Shown piece after piece: positions 17,931 through 26,799 of a stretch of 64,000 bases of DNA. Position 1 is the first letter of the stretch. Each line of letters starts with the position of its first letter. Source of the DNA: Natrinema caseinilyticum (lineage in GTDB: Archaea; Halobacteriota; Halobacteria; Halobacteriales; Natrialbaceae); NCBI RefSeq assembly GCF_024227435.1, contig NZ_CP100445.1:868001-932000 (forward strand), written 5' to 3'. The translations under genes were made by a program, and so were the position numbers. The notes under the pieces were generated by a model. The model was not told the origin of the DNA. It was given only the letters and a program-made list of their open reading frames with translations, and made no database searches.

Positions 17931-18899
17931 ATGAACGTCCTTCTCGTGGGCGGCGGTGGAACGATCGGGAGCACCGTCGCGTACACGCTCACGGCGCAGT
18001 ATCCGGCGGCGACGGTTACGCTCGCCGACCCGCGAACCGACGTCGCCGACGCCCACGCGATCGACCTCCGTCACTCGCTCTGTCACGTGGCCCACGCTGC
18101 GGGTCGGCCATCGTTCGGCGACGAGCGCCCGGGAACCGTCACGACGATCGATCCGAGCGCGGATCCCGGACGGGACCCCGTCGACGCGGCCGACGTGATC
18201 GTCGTCACCGCAAGCGCCGCACGCCCCGCGGATAGCTTCGAGCGCGGCGGCCGACTGTCGGTCCTCGAGCGGAACCTCGAGATCGCCGCCGACGTCGGCG
18301 ACTGGATCGGTGACGCGGAGCCGACGCCGACCGTCGTCGTCAGCAACCCGTCAGATCGAGTGACCCATCGCCTGTGGGAGGAAAGCGGCTGGCCGCGGCG
18401 GTGCTTCCTCGGGTACTCGCTGTCGGAATCGGCCCGCATCGCCGACGAACTGGCCCGTCGATTCGACGTTTCTCCCGCGGACGTCTACTGCCCGATCCTC
18501 GGCGAACACGGCGAACACATGGTGCCCCTGTTTTCGCGAGCGACCGTCGACGGCGACCCCGTCCAGATCGCCCCCGCCGAGCGCGAGGCCATCCTCGACT
18601 ACGTCCGAGACGTCCCGTACGACGTCATCGGTATGCGGGGCGGGGACGATTCCTCCCGCTGGGTCACCGGTCGGGGACTCGCTGCGATCGTCTCTCGACT
18701 CGTCGACGGCGGTACCGACGAACCGGTCTGTCTGTCCACGCCGCTCGACGGGGAATACGGCCTCGAGGACGTCAGTGTGAGCGTCCCCGTCCTGCTCGGT
18801 CCGAACGGCGTCGCCGAAATCGTCGACTGGGAGCTCACGTCGACGGAGCGGGAGCGACTCGAACGCGCGGGCGCGGCCGTTCGGCGCTCGATGGGATAA
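17931..18899 (+). CDS. lactate/malate dehydrogenase family protein
   Basis: 322 residues. The NAD-binding motif VGGGGTIGSTVAYTL is at 6-20, NPSDRVTHRLW near 147 is the conserved NP(V/S)D loop, and the catalytic His lies in GEHGEHMVPLFSRA near 195. The Arg of the SARIADELARR helix fits the substrate-orienting region. It most likely interconverts malate and oxaloacetate with NAD(P). The LDH-like malate dehydrogenase group cannot be separated with certainty from 2-hydroxy-acid dehydrogenases of other specificity by reading alone. ATG at 17931 is 46 bases after the Bax1 stop, so cotranscription is possible. Confidence 0.85.
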   Translation: MNVLLVGGGGTIGSTVAYTLTAQYPAATVTLADPRTDVADAHAIDLRHSLCHVAHAAGRPSFGDERPGTVTTIDPSADPGRDPVDAADVIVVTASAARPADSFERGGRLSVLERNLEIAADVGDWIGDAEPTPTVVVSNPSDRVTHRLWEESGWPRRCFLGYSLSESARIADELARRFDVSPADVYCPILGEHGEHMVPLFSRATVDGDPVQIAPAEREAILDYVRDVPYDVIGMRGGDDSSRWVTGRGLAAIVSRLVDGGTDEPVCLSTPLDGEYGLEDVSVSVPVLLGPNGVAEIVDWELTSTERERLERAGAAVRRSMG

Positions 18900-19001
18900 G
18901 CGGTAAGCGATGGGGTAAGGGAGGCCCCCGCCGCCGCGACCCAACGTCTGTAGTGATCAGTGTTATCTAGCTGCGCCTATTGACGTTCAGGTAGCCCCGT
19001 C

Positions 19002-19448
19002 GTGTCAACGCAATCGTCCAATGAGCAAGTCGAGATCCTGCTCGTCGAAGACAACCCCGGAGACGTCCGCCTGATACAGGAGGCGTTCAAAGCGGCCGGA
19101 TTCGAAACGGTGTTTCATACGGTTACCGACGGCGACGACGCGCTCGAGTTCCTCCAGACCGCCGTCGAGTCCGGACCCGGCGTCGATCTCGTGCTCCTGG
19201 ATCTGAACCTTCCGAGAACGAACGGGTTCGACGTTCTCGAGGCGATGCAAGCGGACCCGAAACTGACGCCGCTACCGGTTCTCGTCCTCACGAGTTCGCA
19301 CGCGTCGGAAGATATCGTCCGGAGCTACGAACTGAGCGCGAACGCGTACTTGACCAAGCCGTCCGATCCCGACCAGTTCGCCGAGATCGGCCGCGCGGTC
19401 GAAGCGTTCTGGGTCGACGAAGCGACGCTCCCTCCCCTATCCTCCTGA
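19002..19448 (+). CDS. response regulator, receiver domain only
   Basis: 148 residues with a single receiver domain of the Rcp1-like type. EILLVEDNPGDVRLIQEAF holds the acidic pocket, LVLLDLNLPRTNGFDVL the phosphoacceptor Asp (near residue 68), VLVLTSSHASEDI the switch Thr/Ser, and AYLTKPSDPDQF the conserved Lys. There is no output domain, so it probably acts by protein contact with kinases or other regulators. The start is GTG at 19002, with a TATA-like GTTATCTAG about 35 bases upstream. No kinase is adjacent; the nearest is at 8730. Confidence 0.9.
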   Translation: MSTQSSNEQVEILLVEDNPGDVRLIQEAFKAAGFETVFHTVTDGDDALEFLQTAVESGPGVDLVLLDLNLPRTNGFDVLEAMQADPKLTPLPVLVLTSSHASEDIVRSYELSANAYLTKPSDPDQFAEIGRAVEAFWVDEATLPPLSS

Positions 19449-19530
19449 CCGCGTCCGCGACGCCGGCCGCGGATCGCCCGCGGTCACGGCCCAGCGCCCA
19501 CCGCAACCCGGGTTCGTATACCCCGCGGCC

Positions 19531-21207
19531 TCACCCCGTTCCATAAACGGTCACCGTTCGCGTGTCGCTGTCCCCCGAGGTTCGCACCGTCACCGGGAAC
19601 ACGTCGTCGTTCCTGACGGGATACGTCTCGTAGCCGAGCGAGATCGTCGCGGTCTCACCGGGCGCGAGGCTCACCCTCGAGGAATCGACGACCTCCGGCG
19701 ACCGACCCACGACGAGTTCGACCGACTCCGTGCCCGCGCCGTCCCCCGCGTTCTCGAGTGACGCGCTCACCGAGAGCCGCTCCCCACCGGTTACCGGCGC
19801 GTTCGTTCCCGTAATCGACACGGCGAACGACGCCGTCCCGGTTCCGCCGTCGTCACTGCCATCACCGCCATCACCGCCGTCACCACCGTCGTCCCCGTCG
19901 TCGAGTCCGTGGACGAGAACCGATCGCGAGGCGGTGTCGTCGCCCGTCGCCACGCGAACGGGGAACTCGTCGTCGTTCCTGACGGGATAGGTCTCGTACC
20001 CGAGCGAGACGGTCGTCGTCTCGCCCGCACCGACGAGGACCCGTTTCGTATCGACCGTCGTCGGATCGTCGCCCACGACGAGTTCGACCTCGCGGTCCGC
20101 CGGGTTCTCGGCCGAATTCGAAAGCGTTGCGGTGACCTCGAGTCGGTCGCCGCCCGTCACCGGCGCGTTCGTCTCGAGGCCGGTCACCTCGAGGGACCCG
20201 TGATCGCCGGCGTCGTCCGTTCCGACGACGGTCACGTCCGTCTCCGAGGCGGCGTGGCGCGTCTCGACGCGGACCGGGAACGTCTGTGTGTTTCGAACCG
20301 TGGCCGTCGTGAACGCGAGCTGGACCGATTTCGTCCGGCCGGCGTACACCTCGACGGACGCGCTGTCGACGTGGGTCGGGTCGTGACCGACGATCAGGTC
20401 TGCCTCCGCGTCGACGAACGCGTGGTACATCGAATCGCCGTGGATCGCGACCTCGGCGTCGACGACGAGTTTCTCGCCCGCCCGGACCGGCGCGTTCGTG
20501 CCCGTAATGGCCACGTCGCGCATCGCCTCGATCGACGGGCCTTCGGTGCGCGACACGGCCGCTCGACCGTCGTCGCAGACGATCCACGCCATCATCGGGT
20601 ATCCCCCGATGAACCAGATCGCATCGCCGGCCGAAACCGCGTACGTCGCCGTCGCGTCCGATCCCGACACGTCGGTCGTGTCGACGTACGTCGCGTTTTC
20701 GCCTTCCTGCCAGATTACCCGCTGGAGGGCCTCGCGTTCGTCGGTGACCGTCGCCGTGACTTCGACCCCCTCGCGGGTGGTGATCGTGGCGTCCGGTCCG
20801 GGATCGGTCGTGACGGTTCCGCTCGGCGCCGAAGGTGCGTCCGCGGAGACCTCGACCCGCCAGGCGATGGAAGCCTCGTCAGCGGTCGCAACGACCTCGT
20901 AGGTCCCGCCATCCTCGAAACGACCGTGGGCGGCCGGATTCCCCGTCCGATGGGTGTAACTCCAGAACGGTGCGGCCGGCGCGACGTCGGCCGCGTTGCC
21001 GCCGTCGACTCGCCACTCGACGGCCGTCGGCTCGAGCCCCGGCCCCGCGGCGGCTTCGAACACCACCCTGCTTCCCGGCCGGACGGCCGTCGTATCGCCC
21101 GTCGGACAGACTCGCTCGAGGGAGCGCGACTGCGCCCCTCCGAGGCCCGTCGCCGCGAGGGTCCCGACGCCGGTTCCCACCGCCGTAACGTACTCTCGCC
21201 TTCGCAT
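19531..21207 (-). CDS. exported CARDB-like repeat protein
   Basis: 558 residues. The start MRRREYVTAVGTGVGTLAATG is a twin-arginine-like signal with a small hydrophobic core. The mature part begins with a PKD-like or Ig-like segment (about 35-180) and then three beta-sandwich repeats of CARDB type, each opening with a form of TGTNAPV.(A/G)GE.L; repeats 2 and 3 share LGYETYPVRNDD.FPV almost exactly. A GDGGDGGDGGDGSDDGG linker near residue 455 separates them. Such domains mediate adhesion or scaffold cell-surface proteins. No C-terminal membrane anchor or sorting motif is visible. ATG at 21207 chosen for the signal peptide. Possible TATA elements lie at 21234-21240 and 21261-21270. Confidence 0.75.
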   Translation of the reverse strand: MRRREYVTAVGTGVGTLAATGLGGAQSRSLERVCPTGDTTAVRPGSRVVFEAAAGPGLEPTAVEWRVDGGNAADVAPAAPFWSYTHRTGNPAAHGRFEDGGTYEVVATADEASIAWRVEVSADAPSAPSGTVTTDPGPDATITTREGVEVTATVTDEREALQRVIWQEGENATYVDTTDVSGSDATATYAVSAGDAIWFIGGYPMMAWIVCDDGRAAVSRTEGPSIEAMRDVAITGTNAPVRAGEKLVVDAEVAIHGDSMYHAFVDAEADLIVGHDPTHVDSASVEVYAGRTKSVQLAFTTATVRNTQTFPVRVETRHAASETDVTVVGTDDAGDHGSLEVTGLETNAPVTGGDRLEVTATLSNSAENPADREVELVVGDDPTTVDTKRVLVGAGETTTVSLGYETYPVRNDDEFPVRVATGDDTASRSVLVHGLDDGDDGGDGGDGGDGSDDGGTGTASFAVSITGTNAPVTGGERLSVSASLENAGDGAGTESVELVVGRSPEVVDSSRVSLAPGETATISLGYETYPVRNDDVFPVTVRTSGDSDTRTVTVYGTG

Positions 21208-21433
21208 ACGGGATTTTACGGACTCCGGGAGGGTATAGCTAGTAGAACCTTGGCGATACGAATTATATCGAGGAAACGAGTGTTCAGCGAGGCGATTACG
21301 GGGACCGCCGCTGAGAAAGCCCGATCGATCCTGCGAGAACATTCGGGGACGATCGCTCCGCTCGGAGCACCACACGTACGAAACCGAGGAAAACGCCGCC
21401 GAAGCTATCGTCCGTGACTGCGTTACGACGACT

Positions 21434-21832
21434 ATGGCCCCCACAGCCGTTCGTGATCGAGTCGTCGCCCGGCCGGTTGCGTCGTTCTTCGTCCTCGCCT
21501 ACGCCGTCTCCTGGCTCGGGTTTCTCCCCAGCGCGGTGGGAATCGACCGCGCCTTCGGCGGATCGAACCTGTTGATCGCTCAGTACAACCACACCGGAAG
21601 CGTCCTCCTGATGATGCTCCTCCACGGCGGGTTCAATACCGCGACGGTTCACCTCGTCCCGTTCGCGGACGAACTCGTCTTCGGCCCGACCTACGCGACG
21701 CTCCTGACGGTACAGATCGGTGTGCTCCTCGTCGCCGTCCTTTCTATCGTCGCGCTCACCGGCGGTCGCCTGGGATACGACGCCGACGATGTCCGGCGGG
21801 GCCACGGCGAGGACGGAACCTCGGCGGCCTGA
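21434..21832 (+). pseudogene. CPBP intramembrane protease remnant with internal deletion
   Basis: 132 residues with hydrophobic segments. The beginning (RPVASFFVLAYAVSWLGFLPSAV) resembles the first helix of CPBP/Abi membrane proteases and the later part (NHTGSVLLMMLLHGGFNTA) matches the last conserved helix with the HxxxN motif. The middle of the family, including the EExxxR and FxxxH catalytic motifs, is missing, and the join falls at about 21545-21590. An in-frame deletion explains this best, so it is probably inactive; it could still be expressed as a small membrane protein. Confidence 0.6.
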
Positions 21833-22028
21833 CGCCGCTCCGGCGCGGGAGGAGTGCCGTTCCGTCCCGACCGCGGCGCTCGAGGCACGCGCGATCGAAC
21901 GCACCGATTCGCTGGGTTCTGTCTCCGAACCGCTCGCTTCTCGAGGCCGGCGAAGGGGTCGAAAGCCGGTGCAGCGACCACGGCGTTCTCGAAAGGGTTT
22001 TTCGGCCCGGCCGGTTGTGTAGGGACAA

Positions 22029-23141
22029 ATGGGGCTCGAGGATGAAATCGAGGCAATCGAGGAGGAAATCGCCAACACGCCCTACAACAAGTCCACGGAA
22101 GCCCACATCGGACGGCTGAAGTCGAAACTTGCCGAGAAAAAGGAAAAACTCGAGAAACAGCAGTCCGGTTCGGGCGGCGGAGGCGGCTACTCCGTCGAGA
22201 AACACGGCGACGCGACCGTCGCCCTGGTCGGATTTCCGAGCGTCGGCAAGTCGTCGCTGCTAAACTCGCTGACGAACGCCGAGAGCGAGACCGGGTCCTA
22301 CGAGTTCACGACGCTCGACGTCAACCCGGGCATGTTGCAACACCGGGGGGCGAACATCCAGATGCTCGACGTTCCGGGCCTGATCGAAGGTGCCGCTTCG
22401 GGCCGCGGAGACGGCCAGCAAGTGCTCGCAGTCGTCCGAAACGCCGACCTGATCGTCTTCGTCCTCTCCGTGTTCGAGATCGAACAGTACGACCGCCTCC
22501 AGAAGGAACTGTACGACATCAACATTCGCGTCGACCAGGACCCCCCGCGTGTTACCGTCAGGCCGAAGATCAAAGACGGCATCAAGATTACCTCGAGCAC
22601 CGAGCAGGACCTAGACGAGAAGACGATCCAGGACGTCCTCCGCGACCAGGGCTACGTCAACGCGGATCTCAACCTCCAGGAGAACGTCAGCATCGACCGG
22701 CTGGTCGACGGATTGATGGAAAACAGAGAGTACATCCCGTCGATCACCTGCGTCAACAAGGTCGATCTGATCGAGCCATCCTACAAGGAAACGGTGGACG
22801 AGGAGTTGCACGACCGCGGGCTCGACCCCGACGACGTGACCTTCATCAGCGCCGCAAAGGAGAAAGGGCTCGAGGCGCTCAAAGATCGCATCTGGGAGAA
22901 CCTCGGCCTCATCCGGGTCTACATGGACAAACCCGGTCGGGGCGTCGACTGGGAAGAGCCACTCGTGATCGAGGAGGGGACGACAGTCGGCGAGGCGATC
23001 GAGAAACTCGGCGGCGAGATGGAAGAGCGATTCCGCTTCGCTCGCGTGACGGGCCCCAGCGCAACCCACGACGAACAGCAGGTCGGGAAGGATCACGTGC
23101 TCGCCGACGAGGACGTGTTGAAGCTGATTCTGCGGCGATAG
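22029..23141 (+). CDS. Drg-family GTP-binding protein (Obg/Drg)
   Basis: 370 residues. An N-terminal helical hairpin (EIANTPYNKSTEAHIGRLKSKL, trimmed here, then a charged coiled segment) precedes the GTPase domain: VALVGFPSVGKSSLLNSLT (G1) near residue 66, DVPGLIEGAA (G3) near 113, and NKVDLIE (G4) near 240 with SAAKEKG (G5) after it. The C-terminus (about 290-370) is a TGS domain with YMDKPGRGVDW. Drg proteins bind ribosomes and act in translation; archaea usually carry one copy. ATG at 22029 follows a 196-base gap. Confidence 0.95.
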   Translation: MGLEDEIEAIEEEIANTPYNKSTEAHIGRLKSKLAEKKEKLEKQQSGSGGGGGYSVEKHGDATVALVGFPSVGKSSLLNSLTNAESETGSYEFTTLDVNPGMLQHRGANIQMLDVPGLIEGAASGRGDGQQVLAVVRNADLIVFVLSVFEIEQYDRLQKELYDINIRVDQDPPRVTVRPKIKDGIKITSSTEQDLDEKTIQDVLRDQGYVNADLNLQENVSIDRLVDGLMENREYIPSITCVNKVDLIEPSYKETVDEELHDRGLDPDDVTFISAAKEKGLEALKDRIWENLGLIRVYMDKPGRGVDWEEPLVIEEGTTVGEAIEKLGGEMEERFRFARVTGPSATHDEQQVGKDHVLADEDVLKLILRR

Positions 23142-23356
23142 CGGCCTCGGCACCGTCGGCCCGCCGGTTCGGGTGCCGCCCTGTCGTCGGCGGCTCGAGG
23201 GTCGGCGCCAGCCGACCGGATCTCGAGTCGGCCGCGATACCCTCCTCGACGACCGTCGCCGACGCGACGGCCGGAACCGATGCGGATTCGCCCGACAACT
23301 CTGAGTAGACCGCCGCCTTCGCCACTCTTTTGGACCGCGCAGGACTCAGTTCTCGT

Positions 23357-24151
23357 ATGAACGGAACGCTCGACCACACGATGATCCGCGTCGCCGACCT
23401 CGAGGAATCCCTCGACTGGTACCAGACCCACCTCGAGTACGAAGAGAAAGATCGCTACGAGGGCGACGGCTTCACCATCGTCTATCTCGGGCCGGAGGAG
23501 ATGCACGAGGAGGGGGCGATGCTCGAGATCACACACAACGAGGGCGAGGAGCCAGCCGTTGGCGACGCCTGGGGCCACATCGCCGTCCGCGTTCCCGAGG
23601 GCGAACTCGAAGAGTACTACCAGCAGTTGCTGGACGAAGGCGTCGACGACTACCGCGATCCCGAATCCTGTGGCGGTCGCTACGCGTTCGTCAAAGACCC
23701 CGACGGCCACGAGATCGAGATCGTCCAGCGCGATCCCGACCAGGGCGAGCTGTGGTCGATCGACCACACGATGATCCGCGTCGAGGACGCCGACGAGGCG
23801 CTCGGTTTCTGGACGCGCAAGTTCGAGTACGACGAGGTCGGCCGCTGGGAGTCCGACACCTTCGCGAACTACTTCGTCGAACCGAGAGACGCCCCTCCCG
23901 AGGCGATGTCCGTCGAACTCACCTACAACTACGACGGCCGAAGCTACGAGATGGGCGACGCCTGGGGCCACCTCTGCGTCCGTATCGACGACCTCGACGA
24001 CGACTGGGACCGACTGCTGAAACGCGAGGCCGCCGACTACCGTGACCCCGAAAGCTGCGACGACATGTACGCGTTCACGAAAGGCCAGGACGGTCACGAG
24101 ATCGAACTCATCGAACGCGACCTCGAGGCCGAGTCGCTGTTCCCGTTCTAA
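23357..24151 (+). CDS. tandem VOC-domain (glyoxalase-like) protein
   Basis: 264 residues made of two vicinal-oxygen-chelate modules, each starting LDHTMIRV or IDHTMIRV and each ending with a DPDGHEIE or GQDGHEIE motif, at about 1-130 and 138-264. The paired His and Glu residues of each module are the usual metal ligands (LDHTMIRV, LEITHN, WGHIAVRV, GHEIEIV). It may be a lactoylglutathione-lyase-like enzyme acting on thiol adducts of methylglyoxal, or a dioxygenase-like enzyme. ATG at 23357 gives the conserved start; the upstream GTG or TTG frame adds only nine residues. Confidence 0.8.
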   Translation: MNGTLDHTMIRVADLEESLDWYQTHLEYEEKDRYEGDGFTIVYLGPEEMHEEGAMLEITHNEGEEPAVGDAWGHIAVRVPEGELEEYYQQLLDEGVDDYRDPESCGGRYAFVKDPDGHEIEIVQRDPDQGELWSIDHTMIRVEDADEALGFWTRKFEYDEVGRWESDTFANYFVEPRDAPPEAMSVELTYNYDGRSYEMGDAWGHLCVRIDDLDDDWDRLLKREAADYRDPESCDDMYAFTKGQDGHEIELIERDLEAESLFPF

Positions 24152-24390
24152 AACGAGACGATCGTCGCGGTTTCGTCCGTTCGATCGTGCTGGTCGTGCC
24201 AGGCGTACTGGTCGTGCCGGGCGTTCTGAGTCCCTGAACCGCCGGAATCGTCAGTACCGCCGATTTCCACGGTATTCTTCCCACCAGCGCTCGCTCGTCC
24301 TCTCATCAGCGTTCGCTCGTCGGGCGGATCTTCCCACGGGAGTCGACGATCGACGTCTCGATCGGTCCTGCTCGATCCACCGTCCCCCTG

Positions 24391-24774
24391 CTACGGTTTG
24401 GGAGTCGGGACGACGACCACCGGCCTGTCCGCTTCCTCGAGAAGTTCTCGAGCGGTCGATCCGAGGTCACGCGTCGCATCGGGATCGCCGCCGTGGGCGC
24501 CGATGACGATCTCGTCGGCGTCGACGTCCCGTACAGCATCTAGCAGCACGTCGGCAGGATTGCCGGATCGAACGTCGGTCTCGACGTCACCGACGGTTGC
24601 GAGACGGACGGAGGCCACGTTCAGCGCTTCCTGACAATCTCTACGTGCGGTCCGGTCGTTCTCGTTTGCGACCGCGACCACGGTGACGGTGTCCTCGGCG
24701 GTCGCCCGATCGACGAGGTAGTCACAGATCGCCGCTGTCGTGTGGACGGAGTCCGCGCCGGCGAGGTAGTGCAT
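24391..24774 (-). CDS. universal stress protein (UspA family)
   Basis: 127 residues with the alpha/beta UspA fold. The core VDADEIVIGAHGGDPD and the GSTARELLEEADRPVVVVP tail match the nucleotide-binding loop G-x2-G-x9-G(S/T) that marks ATP-binding members. The N-terminus is short (MHYLAGADSVHTTAAICDYL) and lacks the common DGS start. Cytoplasmic; role in stress or signalling unspecified. ATG at 24774 chosen because longer in-frame sequence is arginine-rich and unlike the family. Confidence 0.78.
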   Translation of the reverse strand: MHYLAGADSVHTTAAICDYLVDRATAEDTVTVVAVANENDRTARRDCQEALNVASVRLATVGDVETDVRSGNPADVLLDAVRDVDADEIVIGAHGGDPDATRDLGSTARELLEEADRPVVVVPTPKP

Positions 24775-25225
24775 AGCGACTCTACGACGGTGCCGTCGAA
24801 GAATCCTCTGGACCGTCGGAAACGACGGCATCGAGGCGCCTCTGTGCGAACGAAAGAAGCGACAATAGATATGCCGGGCAGCGTTTTCTCCCTCGGAAAA
24901 CGCGGTCGTGTACTTACGACGGTCGCGTCGAAAAGAACGTGTGGGGGACGAGACAGACCATCCCTCGTGTGCCGTGATCGGCCCCCCACGCTGCACCACA
25001 TCGTTTCAGGGTCGTACCCCTGCATCTCGCGACGCGTCTCCGCGATCCCCTCCGCGTGGACGCGTCATGCCGGTCTCCCGCAGCACTAAACCGTCGGTTC
25101 CCACATTGGTCTCCCGTACAGGTCTCCCGCATTGGTCCCCCGCATCACTCGACGGCGGTGCAAGCCAGAATGGATGGTCAACCTGACGAAATCGCTTCGG
25201 CCCGACCGCGCTCGTCGGACGATTT
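24775..25225. other. intergenic region with 13-base tandem repeats
   Basis: No gene supported in this 451-base stretch. The open frames on both strands are arginine-rich shadows. Three tandem 13-base units lie at 25108-25146. Confidence 0.5.
25108..25146. repeat. three tandem 13-base repeats
   Basis: Units GGTCTCCCGTACA, GGTCTCCCGCATT and GGTCCCCCGCATC follow one another without gaps, with a degenerate fourth copy just upstream. No gene or palindrome is attached. Confidence 0.6.
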
Positions 25226-25537
25226 TCAATGCTGACCGTACAGAGAGTACGTAATCGCGACGAGACCGAGCAGTCGGCTCACGTTCTCGAGCAGTGCGAT
25301 GACGATTTGCTCCGGGCTGACGAGCGTCGTGACGGTGACGTTGAGCAGGAACGGGAACAGCGTCAACAGGAGAAGCCCGACGGCGAGATAGAGCATCGAC
25401 GGTGCGTCGTTCCGACGATACCCCCGGTACGCCTGGTAGGCGATAATCGTGCCGAAGAGGGCAACGAGGAAAAGACTCGTTACTGTCAGCAGTTCGAATA
25501 TCGTCGCCTCGTCGATTCGGACGACGTTTCGGCTCAT
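25226..25537 (-). CDS. small three-helix membrane protein (DUF7521-like)
   Basis: 103 residues with three hydrophobic segments: about 13-36 (TIFELLTVTSLFLVALFGTI), 45-70 (LYLAVGLLLLTLFPFLLN) and 78-98 (IVIALLENVSRLLGLVAI). This resembles haloarchaeal membrane proteins encoded next to winged-helix regulators. Its ATG overlaps the regulator's stop by four bases (ATGA), so translation is probably coupled. Function unknown; it may pass a membrane signal to the regulator. Confidence 0.7.
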   Translation of the reverse strand: MSRNVVRIDEATIFELLTVTSLFLVALFGTIIAYQAYRGYRRNDAPSMLYLAVGLLLLTLFPFLLNVTVTTLVSPEQIVIALLENVSRLLGLVAITYSLYGQH

Positions 25538-25881
25538 CGCATTCCCTCCCACATGCGAGTGAACTTGTCGGCGACGTCTTGCTCACGGTGCGTCAACTCG
25601 AGTTCGAACGAGCCGTCCTCCAGAGACAACTCCAGTCGGTCGAGGTTCGCACGGTAGATGCCGTAGTGGTTCCCGTCCGGTGCGAGTTCCGTCTCTTCGG
25701 TGACGAGGTTACATTCCTCGAGGCGATCGAGGCGACGATAGATCGTGGGGAGGGAGGCGTCACACCGTTCACTCAGTGTACTGGCAGACATGGGTTCGAC
25801 GCTCGTATGGGTGAGGATATCTCGCGCGTAGTCGCCGTCGAGAACGGCGAGTAGTGTCGACAAGTCGGTATCCTCACTCAC
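25534..25881 (-). CDS. winged helix-turn-helix regulator (ArsR-like)
   Basis: 115 residues, GTG start at 25881. A single winged-helix domain spans about 15-75: ARDILTHTSVEPMSASTLSERC, then recognition helix SLPTIYRRLDRLEECNLV. The rest (ELAPDGNHYGIYRANLDRL and a charged tail) resembles the C-terminal part of haloarchaeal ArsR-type regulators. A TATA element 25 bases upstream fits a leaderless transcript. It is cotranscribed with the membrane protein downstream. Confidence 0.8.
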   Translation of the reverse strand: MSEDTDLSTLLAVLDGDYARDILTHTSVEPMSASTLSERCDASLPTIYRRLDRLEECNLVTEETELAPDGNHYGIYRANLDRLELSLEDGSFELELTHREQDVADKFTRMWEGMR

Positions 25882-25902
25882 TGGTATAGCTGTTCGTTCC
25901 AG

Positions 25903-25910
25903 TATTACTA
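25903..25910 (-). promoter_or_regulatory. TATA element for the regulator and membrane protein pair
   Basis: Minus strand reads TAGTAATA, centred 25 bases before the GTG at 25881. Confidence 0.5.
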
Positions 25911-26592
25911 TGAAAAGCGGTCCGATTTTTCTGAGTGAGAAAACACGACTAGAGCAGATCGGTTCCGTCGAACGGAACCGGTCGGATCCGACTCGCCGTG
26001 CGCTCCGTCGACGGGCTCCCGGGAGAGCGACCGCTCGGTTCTCGAGTCACGAATTCACCTCGAGCGCAGCGGGAGGAGAGGTGGTGGAACGAGGGCGGTA
26101 AAGGCTGAATCGGATCGTTCGTTTCGGGACTCCGGTCGAAATATTACGGCAACGGTCCCAGTTCGTTACAGACGGACAACAGGATCTTATCGTTGCAGTC
26201 CATCAATACGGCGGTCTCGATACAGTCCGTCGAGATGGTCAGTGACCGGAGGAGACATCCGTCTCGCTGCGTGGGCGTCGAGCGGATCGTATCGACCACC
26301 CGAAACGCACGTGACGGAAGCAACCGACACGACGCGGAGGTGTCCGCTCCGGTCGCTTTGCGGCCACGGGCCTCGACGGACCCACACTCGCGGCCCGCTC
26401 GGAACGATCTGTTCGGGCTTTCCCCCTCGAACTCTCGTCCGGGATCGGAGCGCCAAATCGGTCTCCGGGTCGCCGGTTTCTGTCCACCGAGCGGTATGTC
26501 TGTAGTAATACGTCACTGTAGCCGACAAGCACCTATTTTGCATGTGAACTCTCCGCAGGGATTATTTCGACGTTCGTACTCGCTACTTCAGT
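25911..26592. other. intergenic region before the ba3 oxidase operon
   Basis: About 680 bases without a supported gene. Open frames here are low quality. The only clear signal is a TATA element at 26562-26567 for the oxidase operon. Confidence 0.4.
26562..26567 (+). promoter_or_regulatory. TATA element for the cytochrome ba3 operon
   Basis: GATTATTTCG is centred 28 bases before the ATG at 26593, the spacing of a leaderless start. Confidence 0.5.
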
Positions 26593-26799
26593 ATGGATTC
26601 AGCTCGGACACGGGAAATCGGTCACGACGAGTTCGATCCACGGGGGACGCTCGCGCTGGTCGCGCTTTACTTCCTCGTTCTCACGCTGATGTGGTTGTTT
26701 ACGTATTTCGTCGAGTTCCTCGGAAGCGGACCCACGGTCATCGGCCCCGGATCCATGTACTGGGACGCCGGCTTGATCCAGCCGGTGATGATCGTATGA
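26593..26799 (+). CDS. cytochrome ba3 oxidase small subunit (subunit IIa-like)
   Basis: 68 residues with one membrane helix (LALVALYFLVLTLMWLFTYF, about 20-39), as in the small IIa-like subunits of B-type haem-copper oxidases. It is the first gene of the operon and its TGA overlaps the ATG of the subunit II gene (ATGA). It probably supplies the helix that subunit II needs in this enzyme class. Placement rather than sequence identity carries most of the assignment. Confidence 0.7.
   Translation: MDSARTREIGHDEFDPRGTLALVALYFLVLTLMWLFTYFVEFLGSGPTVIGPGSMYWDAGLIQPVMIV

Noticed and set aside
26187-26543. 118-codon minus-strand frame before the oxidase operon
   Set aside because: Composition is Arg-rich with no homology pattern, and it lies in what looks like plain intergenic sequence.
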